Positions 53,645-64,000 of a DNA stretch of 64,000 bases are shown here, piece by piece. Each line of letters begins with the position of its first letter. Position 1 is the first letter of the stretch. The stretch comes from Hydractinia symbiolongicarpus (taxonomy: Eukaryota > Cnidaria > Hydrozoa > Anthoathecata > Hydractiniidae). The DNA is taken from contig NC_079882.1 of NCBI RefSeq assembly GCF_029227915.1, positions 27,890,001 to 27,954,000 of the forward strand, in the 5' to 3' direction. The translations under genes were made by a program, and so were the position numbers. Under the pieces are notes generated by a model that saw only the letters and a list, made by a program, of their open reading frames with translations, did not search any database and was not told the origin of the DNA.

Positions 53645-56600
53645 CTAAAACAATGTCGTATTTCAGTAGGTAGACTATTAACCTAACGGATACCTTTCTC
53701 AACAAGTTAAATTACTAACAAGCCATCTATTTGCCACAACACTTAATCCCTAAACTTTGAGGTACCGTAATGAAAGGGAATTACAGTTCATATCCCGCAG
53801 TGCTGGAGATCACCAACACTGAAGTAGCGGATGACAAAATACGAGCTCAAAAATGAATCTAAGGGTTAGTGAAGAGTTTACAAATAGTTATTTTACCGCT
53901 AAAATAAAAATATTAAAGTATTTCGTTAATGAAGAGTAATTGCAGCACATGGCAAAAAAGTGGCGAACTTATCTCTTTTGATCTCTCTTGTTCTTGGTCT
54001 ATCGTGACGATTAAAAGAAAAGATATTAAGTTTATGCTTTAATTTAAAGATTTAACACGTTTACAGAGTTCGTAACTCCTCAGTAAAGCGAAATATTTAG
54101 ACAGAACAAGATTTGGGATTTCCAATGCTTTATATGCGCCACAGAAAATCACAAAATAATGAAAGGAACGCCCAAAAAAATGCTGTTAACACTTGTGCCA
54201 GGAAGGATACTCCAGGTTTTACATCGCACTCATTTTTAGAATACTCACACATAATCAGGATTTATTATTTTGGTATAAGTTAGGGTAATTACTTAAATGA
54301 ATTTTGATAAACCCAGGGTCGTAACCAGCGTCAGTCGGGCACTGCAATCGACTGACCTACTTTTTTCATCCTAACACGTCGTTTCTTCTACCACCTCTGC
54401 CGACACACTACGGGTGCACGGGTTGTGCACTTGCACAAATCTCTACCCTGAGTCACACCACACTGGTTTCGCGCTTCGCACGTCGTTTTCGCAGGATTTA
54501 ACAGCATGTACTTTGTTTTGCAGACTGGAAGTGTTGAATCTCTACTTTGTTTCGCAGATAGCCTATTTCGCAGAAAATTATGCTTATGTACGGTCATGTG
54601 TTTTCAATTTATGGTAGTTTTAGACGCATCCTATTGTCTAGTAAATTTCGCAGATAGGTTAAAAATTCGCTCCATATATGGCTATGAAAAATACGCAAGA
54701 AAGTCAAAAATGTAAGCATGACCAGCGATTCTGTGAAGGTGAAGCAAGCATGATGTTGTTGTCAAACGAGGGATCGTATTTAGCTTCAACTTGTGACTTG
54801 TATAGAGATTTACTAAAATTCTCTTTACTCGAACCATCCAATTTTTGTATCTGTATGTCAGATTTAACATTCGTTTTCTTGTGTAGAAAGCACTTTCAAG
54901 TTTTCATTTCTCTCTATGGGCAGCAGATCTTGTAGCTACAGAATGATGCTATTCTAATAAGCCCTTAACAGTTTATTTAAGAGAAACATTTCAATTCCTT
55001 ATACTCATTGTGGTCAGCTACGATTCAAGACGGTTTTAAATCAGAATATTTTTCCTCATCCGCCTTCAAATAAAAACTTTCAGCCTATATCTAGTTCTAT
55101 TTCATTTTGCAATATATATTCTAGGTAATTTAATGAACCTAATCATTTTGTACTTTTAGTTTCTTTATGTTTGAGTAAAACTACGTTAAAGCGTCCTGCT
55201 CAATATTTTTAAACTAGGTTTTCATACGTCATGAAGACAAAGCAAAATAAAAAAAGAAGATTTATGTGTATCATCTCCCAATTGTTCATCTTCCATTAGC
55301 GCAAATGTTTTTTAATAAACGTGATACTTCAAGCACTAATGATGAGACTTTGTAATAAGCAATCCCTTAACTTAGAAACTTTTTTGTCAAAGAAATTTCC
55401 AAATCGAAACCTATTAAACCTGAAAACGTTTTATCTGTAGTACCTTACTAGATTCCTTCCCTTCAGGTTCTATTGACGGGATTGGAAAATGTTATGTAGG
55501 CACTCACTACAACAAGCTCCACAACTCAGTGATCACGATAAGTCTTCCAATTGTAACTTGCAAGAGGATGTCTTAAAGTTTATTCATTGTAGTGACGGAC
55601 TCTGTCTCTTTCAAAGGCCCTTTTAAGAACCTTAAATGAACTATCTCTTAAAACATATACGGAATTGTTAAGGTCAATGTTGTAAGTATGCTGGCAATGT
55701 ATCTGTTAAAATTAATAGTTTTCATGCTAACGTTTAAAAGCAAAACAGATTAACTTTATAAATATCCTTGTTCTTCTCGTCCCCTAAATTTAGTTGTCTG
55801 TAATTCATGCTCCTTACATTATTTCTGAAACATGATGAATCAAATCAAACTTAAAATATTTTTCAAATTTTCTAAAAGTAGGTTAAAACTTTTACGCAAG
55901 AATATTTCTGACTTAACAAATAACTATTCCATATTTGATTTTTGTAATGCAAGGTGGGTGGAACGTATTTTTGGCATAGGAGGTTTTCAATGCTTTGTTT
56001 GAAGGCATTTTGTCCATAGATTCATTTTATTATACTTTGAAAGAAACATTATTTTAGTGCTGAATATAAAGAAAGAAGAATGAAGATTTTAATTTTTGCA
56101 ATAATAACTTTCAATCTATAAAAAACATTATGATGGTGTTATGCTGTCTTATTGTTGGCTTGATTACAACCTTGATGATGAAGATTTTAATGTATTTTAT
56201 TAAGCTCTCAGAAAGTGTATATTAGACGTGATGGTAAAATTTGACAGGTCTGCAGTATTATCTTAATATTAGAAAAAAAAACGTTCTGAAACAAATTTTT
56301 TAGACAATTTATACTGTGAGAAAATTTTTTTGCAAGTCTAGTCATGACGAAATATTGTAAATGATATGATTAGCTCTATATGTATATATTTACCTTTTTG
56401 TAGTAAATTATTATATAAGAGAGGACATGCCAAACACCATCATAAAACAACACTTTCGGTACATCATAAATAGGGTTCCCATTGCTTAATATAACCATTT
56501 TAAATAACAAAGTAATATTGTAAATTTATGTTGGATGGATTTGATGAAAAAAAGAAAACCCGCCAATTGAAACATAATGGCTACAAAATGTTCGCAACCT

Positions 56601-59600
56601 ATCCTTCTATATACACACTAAAATGAACTTCATATGAAAAAATATACGCATATCATAATCTGAATAAACTTCAAAATCTAAATAGATGCATTATGCAAAC
56701 ATACCAGCTAGTATTCCCTGGAAACGATTCTTCGATGAATTACATGGAATTGAGGCAGCGTTAAAAGTGATTGCAGTTGACCTTTGTAGCTCAACTTGTT
56801 CCGCAAATTCTCTTTCAAACAAATATCTTCCTTTGTTGTCTTTGTGCAGTTTCAGATTCCTGTATTCTTTTTGAAAATTTTCAACTGTCACATACTTTTT
56901 ACCGTACGTGATGACTTCCCAAATGACTTTGTGTATGATACAATACTGATTAAAACCGACGTTTAATAAAGGGGTCTTACTGACAATCATGGCGAATAAA
57001 TTGTAAATATCAACTGTTCCTTTTTCTTTAATGAGTGCCATCATTTCAATAATAGTAATCAGAATGATATCAAACCTGTACCCGGAATTATCGATGAAGG
57101 AAATGTGTGTTATTTTCGCGTTTTGGATCATCTCACTAAGGGCCCTGCATGTGTTCATCAAGTATTCTGTTGATGCAACATACTCCTCCAATGGCAATAC
57201 TTCAAACTCATAAAGCCATAATTTATGTTCGTGCTTTCCATAGTTAATTTCTACTTCTTGAATGGTATGATCTTTCAGTACCTTCATTTGACACAAGCGT
57301 ACATCGTACTCCCCATGCTTCACTACCTCTCCTATCTGACAGTTAAGTAGCTTTTGTGATCGCAAAACACCATAACATCTTACAACAACGACAATTTCAA
57401 GCTTCTGAAGAAATATTTTTTTCCAAACATTACTGCTGTCATTTATGTCCATTTCTTGAAATATGCTGTAACCAACCAGATGTTCATTGCTGGATGGGAT
57501 TTCAACGATCTTATCAACAGCATTATCATAGTGTGGGGAAGAGCAGTCAAATTTTGGTATAAGGGAATTTATTTCTTTTTTAAGCTGTTCGTAGTTACAG
57601 CCTAACTCATGCATAAAAAAATTAGAAAATTCTGAGGTACTCATTTTTTCTCGCTGAACTTTTCTCATAGGAATTTGTTCATAAGCATTACTGACATTTC
57701 CCATTTCTAAAAAAAAAATCATAATGTAATGCAGGCATTTAAACACAATCTTACGTGTTATCGTGAGAACACTTTTTTATACCTTCATAAGTATCTGCAC
57801 ATACGTTCTTGTCTGTTAGATCCTCGTAGTTGCTAACATCCATAGTTTTTTTATAATTAACCTCTGTTATCTCTCTTCTTGGAGGTGATTCCTTTCTACA
57901 TATAGAACTAAACAAATTTTAAAAATAAATTATCGAAATTTTTGGTTAAATGTTATACAATGGAGTAGTGGTGCATTGTGCGCAATACAAAAACTTGTCT
58001 GTTACATTATATCAAAACTATGAGTTTTTACGTGTTGCGTTCCATCGATAAAAACGCATCCTTTAATTCATCCAAGAGTGAGAACTTGGTAAAAAATTTG
58101 GTTTTGATGAATTTTATGTTATTTCTATAACATGGAATGAGGTTTGATTCAGATGGTAAGTAAATAATAAAATATTTATGTTGTATTGAATTTGTATTAT
58201 TTTTACACCTTAACTGTCGGGGTTTTAAATTTCTAAATAAGGTTAGCAGTTACCTTTTATATATTATCACAGCAATTATAATAAATACAATGATCGAAGC
58301 CACACATATTCCAACAATCAATGCTAACTTGGAAGAAGATGAAGATGATGTAGAAGTACTTTTATCTGTAATGTAAAATTATAACATTGTTCTTCAGGTT
58401 TTAATTTAGAAATTAATAAAAACGTTTGATAAACTTTCTTTCGTATGGATGTCTCAGTGATGTGAAAATTGAAAGGATAAAAACTATGGTACCTTCAATT
58501 TCCTTTTGCAACAGAACATCGAATGCATTTGACCATGAAGTTGAATACAGTTGATCCTAATAAAGTATAATTATTATTGTGAAAGGCATATTCGGCATAT
58601 TTAGCACCATTTTAGAAAAGCTGTATCTTAAAATCTAACTTTTGGACACTTTAGAACGGATGTACTGAAAGTAAACTGGAGTTCCTACAAGATCATGTGG
58701 TTTCGCTGCACAACCCAGTAAATACAAAGACGTCTTAAGGACGGCTTTTCTCGTCTCTAACTCGTCCGGACGTCTTTTGACTAAAAAAAAGTCTTAAAGA
58801 CGTCTTTATTTGGTCTCTGTAAGACCAGTAAAATCTTGTTCGAAAGAAACGTCTTAAAGACGTCTTTATTTGTGCTCTGTAAGACAGGTAAAATCTCGTT
58901 CAAAAGAAATGTCTTAGAGACGTCTTTATTTGGTCTCTGTAACACCAGTAAAATCTCGTTCAAAAGAAACGTCTCAGAGACGTCTTTATTTGGCCACTGT
59001 GAAACTTATAAGATCTCGTTCGAAATGTTTGTCTCAAAGACGTCTTTATTTGGTCTCTGTAAGACAAGTAAAATCTCGTTCGAAATGAATCATCATTTCT
59101 TTTCGTTTTAAAGATAATTTCACTACAAACAAACAACTGCGTTAATTGTTTGCCCATTCGCAATAATTGGCGTACAAATAAACGCTTTTGATATTTCAGA
59201 ATTTTTTATACAGAGGTAGCCAAAAATTCGAATTAAATTTGTCTAAAAAAGGATACATTTTACAATGAAAACAGCGTTCGAAAGACCGCATAGAATAAAC
59301 TTGTGAAGAACATCGTTTCATTTCAACAAATGTTGCATTTGACGTTTACTTTTAAAGTTAAAGGAATAATGTGCTCCATAAAACAACAAGTAAATAGCAA
59401 AAATTGTATTCTCTTTGCATTTCGGTAGATGTCAGCATTTCTTGTTGTCATGAATTTTTAACCCCAACTGGCCACATTTTATGCTTTTGACGGAAAAAAA
59501 CATTGCCAAAATAAGCCATAATGCTAGTTTTTTAAATTTGATATGTACCTGCACTTGAAGTCTTTGAAATACAACGTAGGTTTCACCCGGAGTTAAAGGT

Positions 59601-62600
59601 CCATTTCTATACACCACTACCGATCTTCTTTTGCGAACAGAGTCGGATGGCATTATGTAGGTTACGTTATCACCTGTATGATTTTGTAAACGCTTATTAT
59701 CTTATAGCTATGCATTTTAATCATAAATTTAACAAGAGACTGCGTAAAGGTTATGTTAAATAGCAGGGTTAGGTAAAGAAAACATTTTTTTTAAAAAAAA
59801 AAAGAATTTGAGCGTTTTAGAAAAAGCAAGATCTTTGTTTACTTTGTCAACATTACCTAAGTTAAACTCATCAACATTGAGTAGTTGTGCTTTGGTAAAT
59901 ACACCAGCTATGTAAGGTTTATTGTAATAAGCAGTTTCGTATGTCTTCAATTCCTCTTGCTTGTATAACGTTGGTTCTTTCTTCTCCCAGCTCGTCTTGT
60001 TCACTTTCATAATTATAACATAATGATACCTAAACAATTAACAAGTGTATTCTATAAATTATTAGAGAAAAAATAGTAGTTGTAAAAAAACCGCATTTCA
60101 GAATACTAACTGTAATAACTTCAGTTCTGCTGGGTTTAATGCATTACTATTTTTTTTCACCGTTATTAAACTTTACTGCAGTGGGGAAATTTCCCTTCTG
60201 TCTGTTAAGCTTTGCTATAAAGTATGGTTATACATCCAAGGCCTACATAATCATTACTTGATATATCTTCGACATGAAAGTGTTACCAGATATGACTATG
60301 GGGGTCCATATCATCACCGCAGTTGATATTCTTATCAAAATGTTTATAATGTGTGTTTTGATATAACATTTTGACAATCATTTAACAGTTCAGGGGGAGG
60401 GATGTTGTTTATATCTGTAGCTTTTTTTCCTTTAGAGAGGACACATCTTTCTTTTCAAAAATCTTGAGACAAAATTTGTTAGTAGGATGCGTATTTTGAC
60501 TCAATGTAGAGTCGATGAGAGCAAAGGCTAAATGCCTGATGGTGTTAAAAGACGTAATGAATTTTTTACGATAGAATTTAACTTATCTGAATCTCTCCTG
60601 AAATATTAGTAATAATTTAGCATGTTTTTTAAGGTGTCCCAGGATTTACGTGAATCAAGATCCAACTTTTCCTGGTGTTTTTGCATTTGTGCAGTGAGTG
60701 CTTATGATTTGTTAGTAATAATGAATTATTACAACAGCAACCTGTATCACATCTCGTGAACGTCAAAATTAATATCAAATTAAAGTTTTTTCAAAAAAAA
60801 AATATATGTAACCCGGTGAGCTATATTACATTAAATTCCGGAAATTGCCAAATATATGGCTAAAGAAAAGTATCGCAAAATTTCAAATACAAAGTTATTG
60901 AATGTGTCTTGGTAACTTTCCGCACTGCAACACTACACTGTTATCTCTATTTACACTCACTAGTCTCTTTAAAATAAAACTAAGAACAATGTTGACGTTA
61001 TGGAAAAATTCTCGCTAAAACGTTATGCTGCCTAAAGACACAGTACAAAGAGTATCAATTTTTACTTCAAATTTGAAGGTCCCTTCGCCAATGTAACAGA
61101 TGGAGTAGTACCATTTAAAATTTTTGGTATAAATACTGCCAGCGATTGCCGCTCTAAATATAAACAATAAACGCATCATAATCCTTTTTGAAACTATGAA
61201 TTTTTTTCTTCGACTCTAAGTGATTAAAAATACATTCAAGTAGATAACTTTACCTATTGTGATTTCTTCAGATAGAATTGAAAGATAATTTTTGTTGTTA
61301 AAACCGTACTTTGCAATATCCTAATTGAAATACACAAGTTATTATATGTGCCTTTAACTGAAAAATGGCTAATGTGATAAAAAAAACCTACGTTTCCATA
61401 TATAACGGCTCGAGCATACAAATAATATATTCCAATAGTTGATATTCTTGCATTTAAACCATTAATATGTTCTTTACCTCCCACAAAAGTATATTTGATA
61501 CCGTCTGTTGTCAAATCATCAGCTTTAATTGTAGCAGCAAGAAAATAATCTAGATTCTTCGATTCAGATTCTGTTTGATTTGTTAGCTGGTTTGGTATGT
61601 TAATCTTCTGAGTTGTTGATATCACAATTTCATAATAGCTACAAACAAAATTTATTTTGGAATCGAGACAAAATAAAAATCTCAAACAATTCGATTAGCA
61701 GGCCTTGTTGTTTGGTGTGTCAAAAAGTTATTGGTGAAAATAATCAGATTTGATTTTCAGAGGCTATAAACGCGGAGCATCATTTTTTCCAGATTTTTAC
61801 ATGATCAAGGTTTTTTTATTAAAATCTATATTTTAAGTAAGGCAATGGACTCACCTGATTGGTCCATTTTTATCTGACGAAGGAGTCAATGTGACAATCG
61901 TTACGTTGCTTCTTTGATCAAAACGAAAGCTTTTTTTAAACCCTGGTGCCGGTGGATCTAGTGAAAAGAATGATTCTAATTAGCCTGATAAAGCAGATGA
62001 TTTTTTTTAAATCAAATTAACTTTATCATTCTTTTTCACGAGTTACTTTCCACAAGCTGGAGAGGCATATAGGTTTCATGAGGTTAGCGCTAAATGAACC
62101 TAAAAGAAGTTATAACTCCATAATTAAATAAATTTCTTGTGAACTGAAAATATTTTCCCGCAACTCTGCAATAGATTGGCTACGAATTAAATTTTATCTT
62201 TCAATATAGACCTTGTTTAAGTACACGGTTAAAATAAGTGTAATGAAATAAAGTGATTTCATTCGCCGGGTTTTAAAATTACAGGAAATGTGATCATTTC
62301 ATTGTAAATTAATGTTATTTTTGTCCGTTTTGTTTAATCCGTTGCGTTAGCGTCTATTAATGAATTTAACAACAAACTATTTTTTAATTAGTACAACAGA
62401 ATTGTTTTAAGTGGATACTTTCATCGGGTTAAATATTTAGTCTGATTTAATGGCATTATTTTATCACAATATATTTTATTATTATTTTATCTCATCAAAT
62501 CTATTGCTGGTTAACATATTCTTTCATTCGACTTATGCCCTAGTTTTACTTCATCTGCTATTTCTTGTTGGCATGTTAAAAACGTATGTTTACCTTTTGG

Positions 62601-63418
62601 CTGAATGTAAATGTTGTAGGGTGGTGCAGCTTTTGTGGCTCCTTGAATATCTGCCGTGATATTAATCTGAACACGAGACGCTGTAAAGTTTATGTTTGAA
62701 AAATTATAACTTAATCTTTCTGTAGTGGCGTAGATAGGTGCAAAAAAAAATTTGTGTTTGTGTGTGTAATCCTTTGATGGTTCAACTGTAATCTGAATAA
62801 AAGAAAGCACTGCCTTGAAAAAATAAGAATTAACGAATTTCACTCCTTCAGTATATCCTACTTCATCAGGAAAAGAATTTGTTTAGGGAAATAAAACATT
62901 TTTAAAAAGTACAAGGTAGCAAAATGTAAAATTGTCACAAAAACTTGTTACAAGAATGTTGAGAGGTCTCAAATGTGTAAACTTGAAATACATACGGAAC
63001 TTTGTAAGGGCACGCAAACAATACCGCGATTTAATATATCAAGTGCATGTCAAAAGTTGTTATTAAGACGAGTACATACACGATATTTGCTGACTGGAAG
63101 AGGATGCGAATGTGGCGCTTTCCAAGTCAATGTGATTGTTGAATTTGATGAGATTCCGTTTATCGCATGCGGTTTTTCCAGAACTGAGAAAGTTGAAAAA
63201 AAAATGGTCTTGCAATAACTTTTAGCTTTATGTATAACAAAAAAGTTATCATGCAGTTAATTTTGCATACCAAATTGACATCCTTTTAACCGAAATCTCA
63301 AGCAGCATGTGCCCTTGTTACATGATGTTGGGATAATACGTAAAAACTTTGTAACGATGTAGGGATTTAACCAGTTCACCGATAATGGAGATATCCGTGC
63401 AGGGACACCAATTAGATT
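51160..63418 (-). CDS. Gene C: receptor-type protein tyrosine phosphatase with degenerate PTP domains (5' end outside window)
   Basis: Exons recognised: 63418-63271 (F5/8C end), 63183-63080 and 62792-62594 (FN3), 61957-61855, 61638-61392, 61320-61254, 61153-about 61075, 60030-59857, 59673-59549, 58556-58493 (membrane-proximal region), 58365-58254 (TM), 57895-57783 (juxtamembrane), 57706-56705 (linker, D1, start of D2), 53644-53316, 52914-52799, 51716-51581, 51237-51160 (D2, TGA stop). Nearly every junction keeps phase; the exception is the stretch 61075-60030, where an exon may be missing, and possibly 53316-52914. The family dephosphorylates phosphotyrosine at the membrane. Here D1 lacks the P-loop and D2 lacks WPD, so a pseudophosphatase or scaffold role is likely. 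Confidence 0.8.
53650..56700. other. 3-kb intron of gene C before D2
   Basis: Separates the D1/D2-start exon (donor at 56704) from the next D2 exon (acceptor at 53645). I found no further exon or recognisable element. Open frames near 54388-54935 on both strands have no domain. Confidence 0.5.
56705..57706 (-). CDS. Gene C exon: juxtamembrane linker, degenerate PTP D1 and start of D2
   Basis: A single 1002-nt exon. After the linker (MGNVSNAYEQIPMRKVQ) comes a diverged PTP fold: LEIVVVVRCYGVLRSQKLLN, KHGEYDVRL, LWLYEFEVLPLEEYVA. Where active PTPs have HCSAGVGRTG this reads SFIDNSGYRF, so the catalytic Cys and P-loop Arg are gone. The following helix is conserved (GTVDIYNLFAMI...QYCIIHKVIWE). 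The last 40 residues (FEREFAEQVELQRSTAITFN, AASIPCNSSKNRF) begin D2 with KNRF for the usual KNRY. Whole-domain exons are unusual in RPTP genes and may reflect intron loss. Confidence 0.82.
58254..58365 (-). CDS. Gene C transmembrane exon
   Basis: A Ser-rich stalk (DKSTSTSSSSSSK) is followed by about 25 hydrophobic residues (LALIVGICVASIIVFIIIAV, IIY) and the stop-transfer KR. The exon joins 58493 in phase 1 and 57895 in phase 2. Confidence 0.88.
58791..59086 (+). repeat. 60-bp minisatellite, about 5 copies
   Basis: Five head-to-tail units of the form GTCTTAAAGACGTCTTTATT, TGGTCTCTGTAAGACCAGTA, AAATCTCGTTCAAAAGAAAC. Units start at 58791, 58851, 58911, 58971 and 59031, with a few substitutions each. 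The period divides by three, so it stays open in one frame, but it lies in a gene C intron and has no gene context. GTCTTAAAGACGTC is itself a near-palindrome. Confidence 0.9.
59549..61957 (-). CDS. Gene C membrane-proximal RPTP region
   Basis: 61957-61855 (DPPAPGFKKSF, VTIVTLTPSSDKNGPI), 61638-61392 (SYYEIVISTTQ, DYFLAATIKADDLTTDGIKY, ISTIGIYYLYARAVIYGN), 61320-61254 and 61153-about 61075 form one unit. 60030-59857 (RYHYVIIMKVNKTSWEKKE, YYNKPYIAGVFTKAQL) and 59673-59549 (GDNVTYIMPSDSVRKRRSVV, YRNGPLTPGETYVVFQRLQV) form a second. The series Y..V...PYIA...GD...Y.N.PL.PG..Y is typical of the juxtamembrane extracellular part of type IIa/III RPTPs. RKRR at 59612-59632 may be a protease cleavage site. 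Confidence 0.75.
60040..61070. other. Gene C intron region, possibly hiding an exon
   Basis: The exon starting at 61153 (RQSLAVFIPKILNGTTPSVT) has no clear donor. The exon at 60030 needs a two-base overhang from its predecessor, so one small exon is probably unrecognised here. Confidence 0.45.
62594..63183 (-). CDS. Gene C FN3 domain (two exons)
   Basis: Exon 63183-63080: VLEKPHAINGISSNSTITLT, WKAPHSHPLPVSKYR. Exon 62792-62594: ITVEPSKDYTHKHKFFFAPI, FTASRVQINITADIQGATKA, APPYNIYIQPK. Together they form one FN3 domain with the conserved Trp and the final strand, joined in phase 0. Confidence 0.78.
63271..63418 (-). CDS. Gene C exon: C-terminal part of F5/8C (discoidin) domain
   Basis: NLIGVPARISPLSVNWLNPY, IVTKFLRIIPTSCNKGTCCL, RFRLKGCQF. 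The pattern N.I..R...P....A.F.RI.P......C.R.EL.GC is the end of an F5/8 type C domain. The exon ends TTTG|GTATGC in phase 1, joining the FN3 exon at 63183 (G|TT). The first part of the domain lies further 5', probably beyond the right edge. Confidence 0.75.
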
Positions 63419-63424
63419 CTAAAA

Positions 63425-64000
63425 GTATAAATCGTAACAAATGGTAAACTACACGTATGTCATACTACCATTCTTTGTTCGAAGAAAATTTTTTTCTGAT
63501 CTTTTTCTGTAATACAGAGGGGCATAAAATATTTGCAGCAAATACAAATTGGGATACGTCTTCCATATTCTCGTACAATTGTTAGTAACCCTTCTGACTA
63601 TTATTTATACAACTAGAATCTTCGCGAAATTAATACCACCTGTTAACGAACACTTGTGTTACTTTGTTCCAAGGTGCTATAATACACCCTCTTAAATTAA
63701 ATTAGATAAACTCTAAGGAAATACCAATTTTGAAATCATGAAGAAGTCATATTTTATTGATTTATGATTTTTTTTATTTAATGTTACACTTTTAACCTTC
63801 TTTTTTATTGCTAAGTTTATTATTCCCCTTGCAACCTTTGTAAATCCGTAGTAAATGATTTCTATTATCGTGTAATTTTTCGAAACGGTATTCTTAAATA
63901 TGATGCTTTACTGGATTCTCCAGTCATACCGATTTAACTTGAAAAGTGTTGGCAGGATAGCATTTAATTATCGAACAATAAGTGATAAATTATTTCCACA
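63425..64000. other. Right edge; gene C upstream intron
   Basis: AT-rich, no exon recognised. The rest of the F5/8C domain and the gene C signal peptide should lie to the right, outside the window. Confidence 0.45.

Noticed and set aside
54388-54935. Cluster of overlapping open frames in the gene C intron
   Set aside because: They overlap on both strands with no recognisable motif or consistent splice sites, so chance is the simplest explanation.
58791-59086. CRISPR-like array
   Set aside because: Units are contiguous 60-mers without unique spacers, in a eukaryotic intron. It is a minisatellite.
58781-59163. Open frames of 60-91 codons on both strands over the minisatellite
   Set aside because: They exist because the repeat period is a multiple of three. 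There is no domain, start context or splice support.

Overview
This is an AT-rich, intron-rich eukaryotic window, best explained as an early-branching animal, probably a cnidarian and perhaps a hydrozoan. The inference rests on short exons with GT-AG introns, exon-shuffled extracellular modules (SUEL-type galactose-binding lectin, fibronectin type III, F5/8C), a receptor tyrosine phosphatase, and a TE load with Ngaro/PAT-like, Penelope-like, LINE, SINE and TIR elements. No species can be named from the sequence alone. No bacterial-style operon, CRISPR array or rRNA gene is visible.

Three surface or secreted protein genes lie on the minus strand. Gene A (726-4366) is complete: eight phase-consistent exons encode a 473-residue secreted protein with signal peptide, SUEL lectin domain, FN3-like domain, an unrecognised middle region and a Cys-rich tail. 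Gene B (about 22055-41452) begins with a paralogous signal-peptide + lectin module and continues through eight FN3 domains. By a phase-compatible splice it then runs into a glutamate-receptor-like ligand-binding/pore region whose pore carries a K+-channel filter (TTVGYGD), followed by a fourth membrane segment and a charged cytoplasmic tail. A lectin/FN3 ectodomain on a K+-selective iGluR-like channel is the most striking object here. Gene C (51160 to beyond the right edge) is a receptor-type protein tyrosine phosphatase with F5/8C, FN3, membrane-proximal region, TM and two tandem PTP domains. The first lacks the catalytic loop; the second keeps Cx5R but lacks the WPD Asp.

The intergenic and intronic DNA is rich in mobile elements. 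There is a Penelope-like relic (about 5930-6690, -); a YR retrotransposon with A1-ORFs-B1-A2-B2 split direct repeats (7127-11350, -); a LINE 3' end (11560-12590, +); dispersed non-coding repeats (6908-7085, 20200-21460); two copies of a tRNA-derived SINE; and a PIF/Harbinger-like scrap. A 3.3-kb TIR element (44204-47494) is flanked by a perfect 9-bp target-site duplication and carries a decayed RecQ-like helicase gene facing a converging Cys-rich ORF. Several perfect short inverted repeats (16-20 bp arms) and tandem arrays, including a 60-bp minisatellite in a gene C intron, complete the picture.

The remaining long stretches (1-725, 12600-18270, 18340-20200, 21480-22050, 41453-44190, 47510-51150) show no gene I can support.
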